DNA of 64,000 nucleotides, taken from Prevotella falsenii DSM 22864 = JCM 15124 (GTDB taxonomy: Bacteria; Bacteroidota; Bacteroidia; Bacteroidales; Bacteroidaceae). The position numbers and the translations under genes were made by a program. The DNA lies in assembly GCF_000613945.1 (NCBI RefSeq), contig NZ_BAJY01000012.1:1-64000 (forward strand), in the 5' to 3' direction. How positions within the stretch are numbered: position 1 is the stretch's first letter; the number at the start of each line of letters is the position of its first letter. Shown here piece by piece: positions 1 to 9,868 of the stretch. The notes beneath the pieces are model-generated. The model did no database searches, was not told where the DNA came from, and saw only the letters and a list, made by a program, of their open reading frames with translations.

Positions 1-55
1 GTATATTTTTAGTAATCCCCCTGATGAAACAGTGAGAGTTTTTCTGTTTTGCCGT
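1..55 (-). repeat. Fragment of the right arm of the dispersed repeat family
   Basis: The opening bases match, in inverse orientation, the right arm of the element at 27,938-28,391. Both share CCTGATGAAACAGTGAG followed by TTTTTCTGTTT with only small differences. It marks the distal edge of LRR unit 1. Confidence 0.7.
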
Positions 56-83
56 AAAATAGCGGAAATGTTAATAACAACTA

Positions 84-130
84 AAGTATAACCCGTGGGG
101 CACGGGTTATACTTCCGTACCCCACGGAAG
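84..130 (-). terminator. Double hairpin in the 3' tail of LRR unit 1
   Basis: A perfect 14 bp stem (84-97 with 101-114, loop GGG) is followed at once by a second stem (112-118 with 124-130). It lies about 160 nt beyond the stop of the small ORF and probably ends or protects the operon transcript. The equivalent site in unit 2 has different bases but the same stems, so pairing is conserved by compensatory change. No strong U-tract follows on the minus strand, so simple intrinsic termination is not certain. Confidence 0.6.
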
Positions 131-291
131 TAGGACTTGTCGTTATCTATATCTACACCAACTACGGTAGGTTAATATTAATTAACGATTTCTCATTATT
201 AGTAGTTCCGAAAAGAACATACCCATAATAAAAGTGCCATGCCCAACCGCGTACACAGGTTGAACATGGCTGAATATAGGTTGTTGGGGGC

Positions 292-486
292 TTAAGAATT
301 GAAATCAGGTTTTCCCCAGTCTTCGTATTCAAAGGAACCTTCTTTGGCACCGATGTCGTCTTCATCACCGGGCTTGATGGAATGGTCCGGGTCGTTATCT
401 ATGCCGATACTCCATACTTCCATCAAAGCGTTGCCATCTACTTCAATCACCTCAACAAGAGGTTTTATATATGCTGTTTTTTTCAT
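292..486 (-). CDS. Small acidic peptide, paralogue 1 (64 aa)
   Basis: This short ORF starts 15 nt after the stop of the LRR gene, behind an AGGAG ribosome-binding site, so it is very likely translated from the same mRNA. The product begins MKKTAYIKP, continues with EVIEVDGNALM, and ends in an acidic, aromatic tail containing DIGAKEGSF and DWG. A paralogue with the same plan sits behind the second LRR gene. No signal peptide or membrane segment is visible. I do not recognise a characterised family. The Lys/Tyr-Pro start and acidic tail recur in small unannotated Bacteroidota proteins as far as I recall. A function tied to the LRR surface protein is inferred only from synteny. Confidence 0.75.
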   Translation of the reverse strand: MKKTAYIKPLVEVIEVDGNALMEVWSIGIDNDPDHSIKPGDEDDIGAKEGSFEYEDWGKPDFNS

Positions 487-501
487 TTGTTCGCTCCTCG
501 T

Positions 502-3500
502 TTATTTAATTATTACCTTTTTGCCGTTGTGGATGTACACACCCTTTGAAGGCTTGCTTACCTGTACACCATTCAAATTATAGTAAGGCGCATTGTCGTT
601 GTCCTTGCCAAACTCGGTAATACCGTCGATGCCCGCAGGAACATCCTCATCGTCGAACACAATGCTGAAACCCTTGGCAGGACTTGTCGGGCTGTTTTTC
701 AGACGGAAGTATGCCTTGAAGTAAGGGATTTTAACTCCATCCATGACCTTTACGAACTTACCATACTTCTTGCTGAAAGCATAGTATTGGAAGCCTGGCT
801 CATTCGTGATAGATACATCTTCTACTGCTTCAACCATGCGATTTTCAGCATTTTTGTTGTAACCAACAGCTTGAAGTTTATCTTCTTTATGCATTTGGTC
901 TTCGTCCATCTGGCAGTAAGAAGTTACATTGTCTGTTTTCTTACTACGGATAAGTGCACCAACGTATGCAGGTACATAATAGTCATCGAGGCTGTATGCA
1001 CGTACGATAGGGTTAGAAGCGGCATAAGCATAAGTGTAATCTACCGGAACGTATGGCTTAATGTCGTTGGCATCTTTTCCTGTCGGGTACTTTACATCGA
1101 ATGGGAAGCATACAGTGCCTCCGTTCTTATTGGTTATCTGTGGAATTTCGTGCGTGATGTTCAGCGTGTGATTGTCAATCTGCCATTTGTCCTTATAAGC
1201 GGCAACCTTGCTTTGCTTTACATAGATGTTCTGGTTGTCGGTAAATGGGTAATAATTTGGGGTCTTGAAACTGACAGACGCCATGTTTGGAACCGTATTG
1301 TCTACAAAATAGATGTTCTTGATCTTGTTGTTTTCTCCGCTCGTGCTTTTCTTGCTGAATGCATTGAGTCCTATTTCCTCCAGATCACCCAAGAACACTA
1401 CAGTCTCAGTTGCCTGATTGTCCTCAAAAGCATAATCGAGTACTGTAGCTACTTCATACGTATTGGTAGTTCCGTTGTACTTCTCGTTTACCTTTTCTGG
1501 AATAATGACCGAGTTTCGTGGCGTGTCGAAAGCGATGACACCCACTGTGTTTATTGATGTGGGGAAATACTCAATGCCACGGTCATAATCGGGATTTGGG
1601 GCTATAAACGAAGGATGAATATCCTTAAATCCTTTGGTCTTCATGTTGGCTATGGTTGTTGCATTGTTGGAATCCTCGAACCAACGCTTACGCACAAACA
1701 GGGTAATTTTTGTAACATCGGTGTTTAGGAAAGCCCTATCTTCCAATTTAGGAATGTCGCCTAAGAAGCTGATAGACGTCAGGTTCTTGGTGTTAGAGAA
1801 AGCGAAGTCGCCGATTTCTGTCACCGTTTTCGGAATCGTTACGTTGGTCAGCTCCACACAACTATAAAAAGCGGAGTCGATTGCAGTGATGAAAGATGGC
1901 ACCCGCGTATATCTGCTGTTGGCTTTTCCCGGAGGAAATGTCATCAGACGTGTCTTGTCCTTGCTTACGAGCATACCGTCAAGAGAGGTATATTTCTCAT
2001 TGTCCTTGTGCACATTGATGGATACCAGTTTGCTGCATGAGGTGAACGCCTGCGATGCTACGTTGGTAGTACCGGCAGGAATGTCTATTGACTCCAGTTT
2101 CTTACAACTGTGGAAGGATTCTACTCCCAGTGTTTTCAGAGACTCGGGCAGTTTGATGCCTGTAATTGCGGAGTTCTGGAAAGCATTGCGACCAATCTTC
2201 TCTAATTGGGAATTGTCGGGGAAAGTTACGTTAGCCAGCTTGCTGCATTCCGTGAATGCGCTCTCGCCAATAGTCGTCAGTGAGGCTGGCATCTTGACTT
2301 CAGTCAGTGCAGTACAGTTCTGGAAAGCTCTCGTGCCGATTGTTTCCAAGCCTGAATTTTCGATATTCAGGTTTACCAGACTCTTGCAATTCAGGAAAGC
2401 GTTATCCCCGATGCTCTTCAGTGACTTAGTATCAGCATTAACCGTTGTCAATGCAGAGCAGTCTTTAAAAGCTTCCTTTCCCAATGGGATTTTGCTGTTG
2501 GCACCGATATTGACTGTTTTGAGATTGGCGCACCCTACAAAAGCTCTGTCAGCCATTTTGTTAAGTTGTGAGTTGGCATCAAAGTTTAAGGTCTGCAGGT
2601 TTTTGCAGCCATAAGCCACTTCATAACCCATTTCTTTAACCGATGCCGGAATAGTGAGTTCCGTTACATTTTTCAAAGAGCGGAATGCAGATGAACCGAT
2701 ATAAGATACCTGTGATGTTGCATCAAAGATAATCTTGCTGTACTCTGACCCCTCAAAGGCACCGCTTTCAAGTCTCTTGACCGTATTGGGGATATGCTGA
2801 TCCACTGTCTTTCTCACATTGCAGAAAGCGTATAGCCCGATAGTTTCTACTACGGCAGGAATCGTATATTGTTCCCCCGGCTTCTGGTTGCATGGGAAAG
2901 CGTAGAGTGTCTTTTTGCCTTTGGTAAACATTACGCCATTTTCAGACTCGTATTTCGTATTTCCAGCGTTCACAGTGATTTCAGTCATCCTCTGGCAGGA
3001 AAGAAAAATATTATGTCCCAAATCTGTTGCTGACGCAGGAACATTGACCTTTAGCAATTCACTGCCATAGAAAGCACGGTCGCCGATTTTGGTAACACCC
3101 TCGGAAATCGTAACTTCCTTCAACTTTGCATACATGAAAGCTCTGTCTGCAAGCTCCACGCCTGAAGGGATTGTTATTTTTTCCAACTTTGAACGGAAAA
3201 AAGCTCTTGTTGCGATTTTCTTTACTGAGGTAGGAATATTGTAGCTGCCGTCTGTAAACTCTTTACCCTGTGGACTTGAAATCAACTCTTTCTTCTGTTT
3301 ATCGAAGAGTATGCCATTGTCTGCAGAATAGTTGGGATTCCCTGCAACCACTGTAAACGTAGCCAATTTGTCACATTCTGAATAAAATCCCTTATCTGCC
3401 GGAATGTTAGTCATCTGGGCAGGGAAATTGAGAGATGTAAGTTCCTTGCATCTATTGAATACAATTCCATTCATAGTGGTTGAACTCCCAAGATTTATGG

Positions 3501-4098
3501 AAGTCAGGTTGTTGCAATTTGTAAAGGCTCCGACCTCCAAAGTCTTTATCTCTGCTGGCACGTTGTACGAGGTAGCCGTCTTTCCTTGCGGATAAAGGAT
3601 AAGGGAGCCGTCCTTTTTACAGAGGACACCGTCAATGTCCTTCCACGTGACATTGGTGCTTGCTACCGTTATTTTATTTACCTTGGGGCTGTTTGTAATA
3701 AGATTTATGCCAAGCTTGGTTACCGACGCCGGAATATTAAAACTCACAAGGTCCGGACTTTCAGAAAATGCGCCGTTTTGAATCGACTCAATTCCTTCCG
3801 GCAGGGTCACGGATGTTACGCCTTCAATATTGAAAGCAATTGGTTCTACACCGATTACGTTGTATTCTGTGCCGTAATCGTCTGTGATTTTTTTCGGAAT
3901 CGTAATGGCACCGGTCTTGGTGGTTCCCGTCGACACGTAAACCTCACCAGGGGTAACTGTACCGGAAGCAGCAGTGGAAACCTTGGTAATCTTGTAAGAG
4001 ATGCCGCCTACATCGATGACATCACCTACATTGTACGCTCTCATTACTGATGTCATCGCCAGTAATAGGAGCAACAATAAAACTTTTGTTTGTTTCAT
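502..4098 (-). CDS. BspA-like leucine-rich-repeat surface protein, copy 1 (1198 aa)
   Basis: The protein starts with a clear signal peptide (MKQTKV, a run of leucines, cleavage near residue 21). Most of residues 80-780 are BspA/Treponema-type LRR (LRR_5) repeats with the recurring pattern AF..C..L..I.IP..V..IG..AF. The end, from about residue 1120, has NAPYYNLNGVQV and KGVYIHNGKKVIIK, which resembles Bacteroidota C-terminal sorting domains. Known relatives are cell-surface proteins that bind host matrix proteins or other bacteria, so an adhesin role is inferred. The gene heads a two-gene unit with the small acidic ORF and is intact, unlike its tandem copy. The start is fixed by the signal peptide and by the same start in copy 2. 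Confidence 0.92.
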   Translation of the reverse strand: MKQTKVLLLLLLLAMTSVMRAYNVGDVIDVGGISYKITKVSTAASGTVTPGEVYVSTGTTKTGAITIPKKITDDYGTEYNVIGVEPIAFNIEGVTSVTLPEGIESIQNGAFSESPDLVSFNIPASVTKLGINLITNSPKVNKITVASTNVTWKDIDGVLCKKDGSLILYPQGKTATSYNVPAEIKTLEVGAFTNCNNLTSINLGSSTTMNGIVFNRCKELTSLNFPAQMTNIPADKGFYSECDKLATFTVVAGNPNYSADNGILFDKQKKELISSPQGKEFTDGSYNIPTSVKKIATRAFFRSKLEKITIPSGVELADRAFMYAKLKEVTISEGVTKIGDRAFYGSELLKVNVPASATDLGHNIFLSCQRMTEITVNAGNTKYESENGVMFTKGKKTLYAFPCNQKPGEQYTIPAVVETIGLYAFCNVRKTVDQHIPNTVKRLESGAFEGSEYSKIIFDATSQVSYIGSSAFRSLKNVTELTIPASVKEMGYEVAYGCKNLQTLNFDANSQLNKMADRAFVGCANLKTVNIGANSKIPLGKEAFKDCSALTTVNADTKSLKSIGDNAFLNCKSLVNLNIENSGLETIGTRAFQNCTALTEVKMPASLTTIGESAFTECSKLANVTFPDNSQLEKIGRNAFQNSAITGIKLPESLKTLGVESFHSCKKLESIDIPAGTTNVASQAFTSCSKLVSINVHKDNEKYTSLDGMLVSKDKTRLMTFPPGKANSRYTRVPSFITAIDSAFYSCVELTNVTIPKTVTEIGDFAFSNTKNLTSISFLGDIPKLEDRAFLNTDVTKITLFVRKRWFEDSNNATTIANMKTKGFKDIHPSFIAPNPDYDRGIEYFPTSINTVGVIAFDTPRNSVIIPEKVNEKYNGTTNTYEVATVLDYAFEDNQATETVVFLGDLEEIGLNAFSKKSTSGENNKIKNIYFVDNTVPNMASVSFKTPNYYPFTDNQNIYVKQSKVAAYKDKWQIDNHTLNITHEIPQITNKNGGTVCFPFDVKYPTGKDANDIKPYVPVDYTYAYAASNPIVRAYSLDDYYVPAYVGALIRSKKTDNVTSYCQMDEDQMHKEDKLQAVGYNKNAENRMVEAVEDVSITNEPGFQYYAFSKKYGKFVKVMDGVKIPYFKAYFRLKNSPTSPAKGFSIVFDDEDVPAGIDGITEFGKDNDNAPYYNLNGVQVSKPSKGVYIHNGKKVIIK

Positions 4099-4343
4099 GT
4101 TTACATTTGATTAAAATTAAAATATCGTTTTTTATAACTTTTGAATATTCTTGGAAAAAACTTCTAAACTTATCTTCTGTTGGCAACACTTGACCAACGG
4201 ACACGATGATTTAGGGAAAGAAATTCCATTGGTTTCCTTTTTCTATCAAGGTTGCACGCAATGCCTCTCGCGCGTACGTTTAAATATTTGTATAAGAATT
4301 TAGCGACGGTGCGCCTGTGTGTTGGCAAAATATTCGAGCTAAC

Positions 4344-4351
4344 CAAATATA
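4344..4351 (-). promoter_or_regulatory. Promoter -7 box of LRR unit 1
   Basis: On the minus strand the bases read TATATTTG, matching the Bacteroidota TAnnTTTG box. The expected -33 region is only weakly matched. It implies a leader of about 240 nt before the ATG at 4098. The same box is conserved at 8992-8999 in unit 2, and the leader holds no convincing coding sequence. Confidence 0.6.
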
Positions 4352-4574
4352 ACGAGTTAAAAATTGCATAAACATCTCTGTTTCCTTGCAACTTATCCAT
4401 ACCGTTATTATATAAATCAGAATAACACATTTTTAAGTTATTTATCCTTTGCAGCACAAATCTTTTCATAAATTGGTGCAAAGATAATAAATATTTATGA
4501 TATAAACAAGAATAGTTATAAAAAAGCGTGAAACGATATATATCAACATACTAATATATAGCTTGAAAAGAAAG

Positions 4575-4690
4575 AAGTATTATAACGTTAATTCGGCATA
4601 AGAAAGCAGATTAAGTAGACTATCTCTCAGATATTTTTAGCCCCCCTAATGAAACCGTGGAGTTTTTCTGTTTTGCCGTGAAGCGGCAGA
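4575..4690 (-). repeat. Remnant of the dispersed MITE-like repeat
   Basis: The stretch AACGTTAATTCGGCATAAG matches the left terminus of the element at 27,938. It is followed by sequence matching the inverted right arm (TATCTCTCAGAT, then CTAATGAAACCGTGG). The central 22-nt array is missing. The remnant sits exactly between the two LRR units, so it may have provided homology for the duplication. Confidence 0.6.
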
Positions 4691-4705
4691 AATGTTAATA
4701 ACAAC

Positions 4706-4750
4706 TAAAGTATAAGTAGTGGGGCACTACTTATACTTTAGTGCCCCACT
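4706..4750 (-). terminator. Double hairpin in the 3' tail of LRR unit 2
   Basis: A perfect 16 bp stem (4706-4721 with 4725-4740, loop GGG) is followed by a second stem. The bases 4718-4729 are also fully complementary to 4739-4750, so an alternative pairing exists. Compared with the unit 1 site, several stem positions differ on both sides in a matched way, so the structure is kept while the sequence is not. Confidence 0.6.
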
Positions 4751-4905
4751 GAAGTAGGACTTGTCGTTATCTATATCTACACCAACCACGGCAGGTTAAT
4801 ATTAATTAACGATTTCTCATTATTAGTAGTTCCGAAAAGAACATACCCATACTGAAAGTGCCATGCCCAACCGCATACACTGGTTGAACATGGCTGAAAT
4901 AGTTA

Positions 4906-5097
4906 TTAGTTATCCCAAGAATTAAACCCCGAAAATCCCCAGTCATCGTCAAAAGAACCCTCCTTGGCACCGATGTCGTCGTCTTCGATTTCCTCTCCCG
5001 GATTAACCTGTACACTCCACCATTCGCCGTCCATAAGCGTATCACCATTCACGATAACCACTTCTGCTTTGGGCTGTATATATTCTTTTTTATTCAT
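4906..5097 (-). CDS. Small acidic peptide, paralogue 2 (63 aa)
   Basis: This paralogue of the 292-486 ORF starts 13 nt after the LRR copy 2 stop, behind a strong AAGGAG site, which is notable because Bacteroidota often lack Shine-Dalgarno sequences. It shares the K.YI.P start, the V.VNGDTLM segment, and the DIGAKEGSF plus DWG tail, but differs between, including an extra Trp pair. About a fifth of the residues are Asp or Glu. The conserved ends and variable middle could fit an interaction peptide or a processed precursor. Both are guesses, and no function is known to me. Confidence 0.75.
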   Translation of the reverse strand: MNKKEYIQPKAEVVIVNGDTLMDGEWWSVQVNPGEEIEDDDIGAKEGSFDDDWGFSGFNSWDN

Positions 5098-5110
5098 TTC
5101 GAAATCTCCT

Positions 5111-8100
5111 TTATTTGATGATTACTTTCTTTCCATTATGTATGTATACTCCCTTGGCAGGATTGTTCACTCTCATACCGTTCAGATTGTAGTAAGGCGC
5201 ACTGTCATTGGCGTCTTCTGCTACCTCGATGTTTTCAATGCCCGTTGTAGAAGGGTCGTCATCGTCGAAGCGGAACGAGAAACCTTTAGCCTGATTGTTG
5301 CTGTCCAGCTTCAAATAAGCACTGAAGTAAGGCATCGTGTTACCCGGAGCCTGCTTAATCTTCAGGAATTGTCCCTTGCTCTTGCTGAAAGCATATAAAT
5401 TGTTGTTGGCATCGCTCATTACCTGCGTTTCCTCAACAACACCCACCATCTTGTAGGTAGATGCAGAATACTTACCCGATGGGTCGTTTACGGCGTGATG
5501 GTCTTGTGCATCGGTCATCTCGCAATAAGAGGTGGCACCGGCAGCGTTAGGACTGTGCAGCAGCACTCCGAGGAAAGCAGGTACATAGCCGTTGTCGATA
5601 CGACGTGCCCTAGCATACGGATATGCAGGTGTCATGCGGCTGAAATCAACGGGCAGATAAGGGCGAACATCGCCGTTGTTGTTGTACTGCACATCGAACG
5701 GATAGCAACGAGTTGCACCGTAACTGTGGGTTGTCTGTGGAATTTCGTGCGTGATGTTCAGATTATGATTATCAATCAGCCATTTGGTCTTATAATTGTC
5801 TACCTTACTCTTCTTTACATAGATATTCTGACCGTCGGTAAATGGGTAATAATCCGGAACTTCGAAGCTGACAGATGCAAGGTTTGGAACCGTATTGTCT
5901 ACAAAATAGATGTTCTTAATCTTGTTTTCGGCAGTACTTGTCTTCTGTTTGCTGAATGCATTAAGACCGATTTCTTCCAAATCACCCAAGAACACTACTG
6001 TCTCAGTTTTCTGATTGTCCTCAAAAGCATAGTCAAGTACTGTAGCCACCTCATAGGTATTTGTCTTTCCTTTGTACTCCTCCTTTACCTCTTTTGGAAT
6101 AATAACCGAACTGCGAGGATTCTCAAAGGCGATGACACCTACTGTGTTCATTGATGTGGGGAAATACTCAATGCCACGGTCATAGTCGGGATTTGGGGCT
6201 ATAAACGAAGGATGAATATCCTTAAAGCCTTTTCCTTTCATCTTGTCAATGATTTCCTTATTGCTTGGATTCTCGAACCAAGCCTTACGCACAAACAGCG
6301 TAATTTCTTTAACATCAGTGTTGAGGAAAGTCCTGTCTGCCAATGTAGGAATGTCACCAAGGAAACTGATAGACTTCAGGTTCTTGGTGTTGGAGAAAGC
6401 AAAATCGCCAATTTGTGTTACCGTTTTCGGAATCGTTACATTGGTCAATTCTACACAACTGTAGAAAGCGGAGTCGATCGCAGTAATGAAAGACGGCAGA
6501 CGTGTATATCTACTGTTTGCCTTTCCCGGAGGGAATGTCATCAGACGGCTCTTATCCTTATTTACCAGCATGCCGTCAAGAGAGGCATAATTTGGATTGT
6601 CTTTGTGCACGTTGATGGAAGTCAGCTTGCTACATGAGGTAAACGCCTGCGATGCTACATTGGTAGTACCGGCAGGAATGTCTATTGACTCCAGTTTCTT
6701 ACAACTGTGGAAAGATTCTACTCCCAGTGTTTTCAGAGACTCGGGCAGTTTGATGCCTGTAATTGCGGAGTTCTGGAAAGCATTGCGCCCGATTTTCTCT
6801 AACTGTGAATTGTCGGGGAAAGTTACGTTAGCCAGCTTGCTACATTCCGTGAATGCGCTCTCGCCAATGGTCTTTAGTGAGGCTGGCATGGTAACGGCTG
6901 TCAATGAAGTACAGTTCTGGAAAGCTCTCGTGCCGATAGTTTCCAAGACCGAATTTTTGATGTCCAGAGTTGTCAGGTTCTTGCAATTCCGGAAGGCATT
7001 ATTCCCAATGCTCTTCAACGAGCCGGATTCGACCTTGACCGTTGTCAATGCTGTACAATCTTGGAATGTATTGTCACCCAATGCAATGGGGCTGTTAGCT
7101 TCGATATTGACCGTTGTGAGTTTTGGGCAGCTTGCAAAAGCTCTGGGAAGCATTCTTTCAAGTTTTGAGTTGGCAGCAAAGTTTACGGTCTGCAATTTTG
7201 GACAGCCATAAGCCACTTCAGTACCCATTTTTTCAACCGATGCCGGTATAGTGAGTTCCGTTACATTTCTCAAAAGGCGGAATGCAGACTCTTCAATAAG
7301 AGAAACTTGTGATGGATCATCGAAGATAATCTTGCTGTAGTGTGACTGCTCAAAGGCACCGCTCTTAAGTACCTTGACCGTTTGGGGGATATGCTGCTCC
7401 ACTGTCTTTTTTACATTGCAGAAAGCGTATAACCCGATAGTATCAACGGCAGCGGGAATCGTATAAACTTGTTCCGGTTCCTTGTTGCAAGGGAAAGAGT
7501 AGAGTGTCTTTTTACCTTTGGTAAACATTACACCATTTTCAGATTCGTATTCCGTGTTTCCATCTGCCACAGTAATTTCAGTCAAGCTCTGACAAGTAAG
7601 AAAAATGTTATGTCCCAGCTTGGTTGCTGATTTAGGAACCTTAACGGTTTGCAATTCACTACTATAGAAAGCACGCTCACCAATGGTTGTAACACCTTCA
7701 GAAATATCAACAGTCTTCAGCTTTGAATATGCAAAAGCTCTGTCTCCAATCTCCACGCCTGAAGGGATTTTCACGTTATCCAACTTTGAATAGAGAAAAG
7801 CTCTTGTCGAGATTTTCGTTACTGTGTTGGGAATGGTATAGCCGCTTGGAAAATCTTTTCCTTGTGGGCTCGAAATCAGCTCAGTCTTGTTTTTATCGAA
7901 GAGTATGCCATCTTCTGCGGAATATTTGGGATTCCCTGTTGCCACAGAAAACGAGGACAAATTATCACATTCATAATAGAAACCTTTCGTTGTCGGAATG
8001 TCAGTCATCTCGGCAGGGAAAGTGAGAGATGTAAGATTCTTACAGGTATTGAACACTATTCCCGTCATGGCGGTTGAATGTCCAAGGTTTATGGAGGTCA

Positions 8101-8691
8101 GGTTTACGCAATCGGTAAAGGCTCCGGCCTTCAAAGTCTTTATAGATGTTGGCACGGTGTACGAGCTTTCCGTCTTTCCTTGCGGATAAAGGATAAGAGA
8201 ATCATTCTTTGTACACAGGACGCCGCTAATATCTTTCCAATCAGCATTGCCGCTTGCCACCGTTATTGTCTTTACCTTGGGGCTTTTAACGATAAGTTTC
8301 TCGCCAATCTTGGTTACCGACGCCGGAATTTTAAAACTCTCAAGGTCCGGACTTTCGGCAAATGCGCTGTCGGCAATCGTCGTAATTCCTTCCTGTAACG
8401 TCACTGATTTTATCCCCGCTTTGTTGAAAGCATTTGCCCCTACGCCGGTTACATTATATTCTGTAGCGTAGTTGTCTTTGATGCTTTGGGGGATAGTAAT
8501 GTTACCGGTCTTGGTTGTTCCCGTCCATACCGATACCGTACCGGGGGTAACCGTACCTCCACACTGGCAGATGCCTTGGTAATCTTGTAAGCGATATTGT
8601 CTACTATTATGACATCGCCCACATTGTACGCCCTCATTACCGATGTCATCGTCAGTAATAGGAGCAACAATAAAACTTTTGTTTGTTTCAT
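5111..8691 (-). CDS. BspA-like LRR surface protein, copy 2, frameshifted near codon 45
   Basis: The start at 8691 encodes the same signal peptide as copy 1 (MKQTKVLL, then AYNVGDV). After ITKASASV the frame is lost at about 8555-8565. The rest of the protein (GGTVTPGTV onward) continues in another frame down to 5111. Adding one base restores 1193 aa, close to the 1198 aa of copy 1. The site is a short G run (GTGG-AGG on the minus strand) where copy 1 is one base longer. Downstream, the LRR_5 repeats and C-terminal domain are intact. It is either a real inactivation or a sequencing indel, and the many similar breaks in this window favour the second. No slippery heptamer for programmed frameshifting is visible. 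Confidence 0.85.
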
Positions 8692-8915
8692 CTTTACATT
8701 TGATTAAAATTAAAATATCGTTTTTATAACTCTTGAATACTCTTGGAATATTCTTAGAAAAATCTTCTAAACTTATCTTATCTTCTATTGGCAACACTTG
8801 GCCAACGGACACGATGATTTAGGAAAAGAAAATCAACGAAATTCCTTTTCCTATCGAGGTTGTACGCAATGCCTCGCGCGCGTACGTTTAAATATTTGTA
8901 TAAGAATTTAGCGAC

Positions 8916-8972
<57 letters not shown>

Positions 8973-8991
8973 GCAAAATATTCGAGCTAAC

Positions 8992-8999
8992 CAAATATA
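8992..8999 (-). promoter_or_regulatory. Promoter -7 box of LRR unit 2
   Basis: The minus strand reads TATATTTG, identical to the box of unit 1. The predicted transcript would start about 7 nt downstream, so the GT tract would lie in the 5' untranslated region of about 300 nt. The -33 element is weak (TTTA at 9017-9020). Confidence 0.55.
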
Positions 9000-9237
9000 A
9001 CGAGTTAAAAGTTGCATAAACATCTCTGTTTTTTTGCAACTTATCCATACCGTTATTATATAAAGCGGAACAACACATTTTTAAGTTATTTATCCTTTGC
9101 AGCACAAATCTCTTTATGAATTGGTGCAAAGATAATAAATGTTTTTGATGTAAACAAGAAAAGTTATAAAAAAGCGTAAAACGATATATATCAGCATACT
9201 AATATATAGCCTGAGAAGAAGAAAGATGTATTATAGG

Positions 9238-9837
9238 TTACGATTCTTTCAGCAATTGCTCGGCAACAGCTTCCAATTCGGCATACCATTCTTTGCCAAA
9301 ACGGCGAATAAGCGGACCTTTTAAGAATTTATAAATAGGCAAATCGAGTTCCCTACCCTTCTTCACGGCGTCTTTGCAAATGTCCCAACGATGATAATTC
9401 AGACCGACAAGATTGTTGCCAAACTCTTTTACACGAATGGGATAGAGGGCACACGAAATAGGTTTCACGAAGTTTGTCTTCCCCTCACGATACGAACGCT
9501 CCAACGCACAGAGGCAACAATCTTTGTCGTGGTAGGTAAAAACACAGTCTTTTCCGTGTACAATGCCGGTTACCAAGTCGCCTTCTCGGTCGGTATAAGC
9601 GATGCCCTGCTTGTCGATAACGGCTTGTGCAGAAGCACTGAGGTCGCTCCACACCGTATCTACGGCGTCTTCGATGGCTGCTATTTCGTCCATAGAAACA
9701 GGCGCACCTGCATCGCCTTCCACACAACAGATACCTTTACAAGCGTCGAGGTCGCAACAGAACTTCTCCGTTATAACGTCAGGTGAAACCAAAACATCGC
9801 CAACCTGCAAGATAGGCATCATCTTCTTATCGCTCAT
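9238..9837 (-). CDS. DUF3109 family cysteine-rich protein (199 aa)
   Basis: The product has the dense cysteine cluster CCDLDACKGICC near residues 27-38, further cysteines in DCVFTYHDKDCCLCAL, and PISCALYPIRV, as in the DUF3109 family. These cysteines probably bind zinc or an iron-sulfur cluster. The family has no firm function known to me. The gene ends a run on the minus strand after two uracil-DNA glycosylase genes. Its first codons (MSDKKMMPILQ) and the upstream 31 nt are almost identical to those of the neighbouring glycosylase paralogue, which records a tandem duplication event. Confidence 0.85.
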   Translation of the reverse strand: MSDKKMMPILQVGDVLVSPDVITEKFCCDLDACKGICCVEGDAGAPVSMDEIAAIEDAVDTVWSDLSASAQAVIDKQGIAYTDREGDLVTGIVHGKDCVFTYHDKDCCLCALERSYREGKTNFVKPISCALYPIRVKEFGNNLVGLNYHRWDICKDAVKKGRELDLPIYKFLKGPLIRRFGKEWYAELEAVAEQLLKES

Positions 9838-9868
9838 TTCTTTCCTTTTCTCTTTCCCAAATAGGAAT

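Noticed and set aside
220-291. Conserved 22-codon peptide (MFN start) downstream of both small acidic ORFs
   Set aside because: The reading frame exists in both units, but all four codon differences change the amino acid, so there is no sign of protein selection. The DNA or RNA seems to be what is conserved.
4022-4204. 60-codon ORF (MSVGQVLP start) in the LRR leader
   Set aside because: It overlaps the LRR start in another frame, its counterpart differs by indels in unit 2, and it has no family features. The apparent fusion to LRR copy 2 is a by-product of the frameshift there.
8555-8565. Phase variation or programmed frameshift in LRR copy 2
   Set aside because: There is no long homopolymer or slippery heptamer, and eight similar breaks occur in unrelated genes, so an indel error is the simpler reading.
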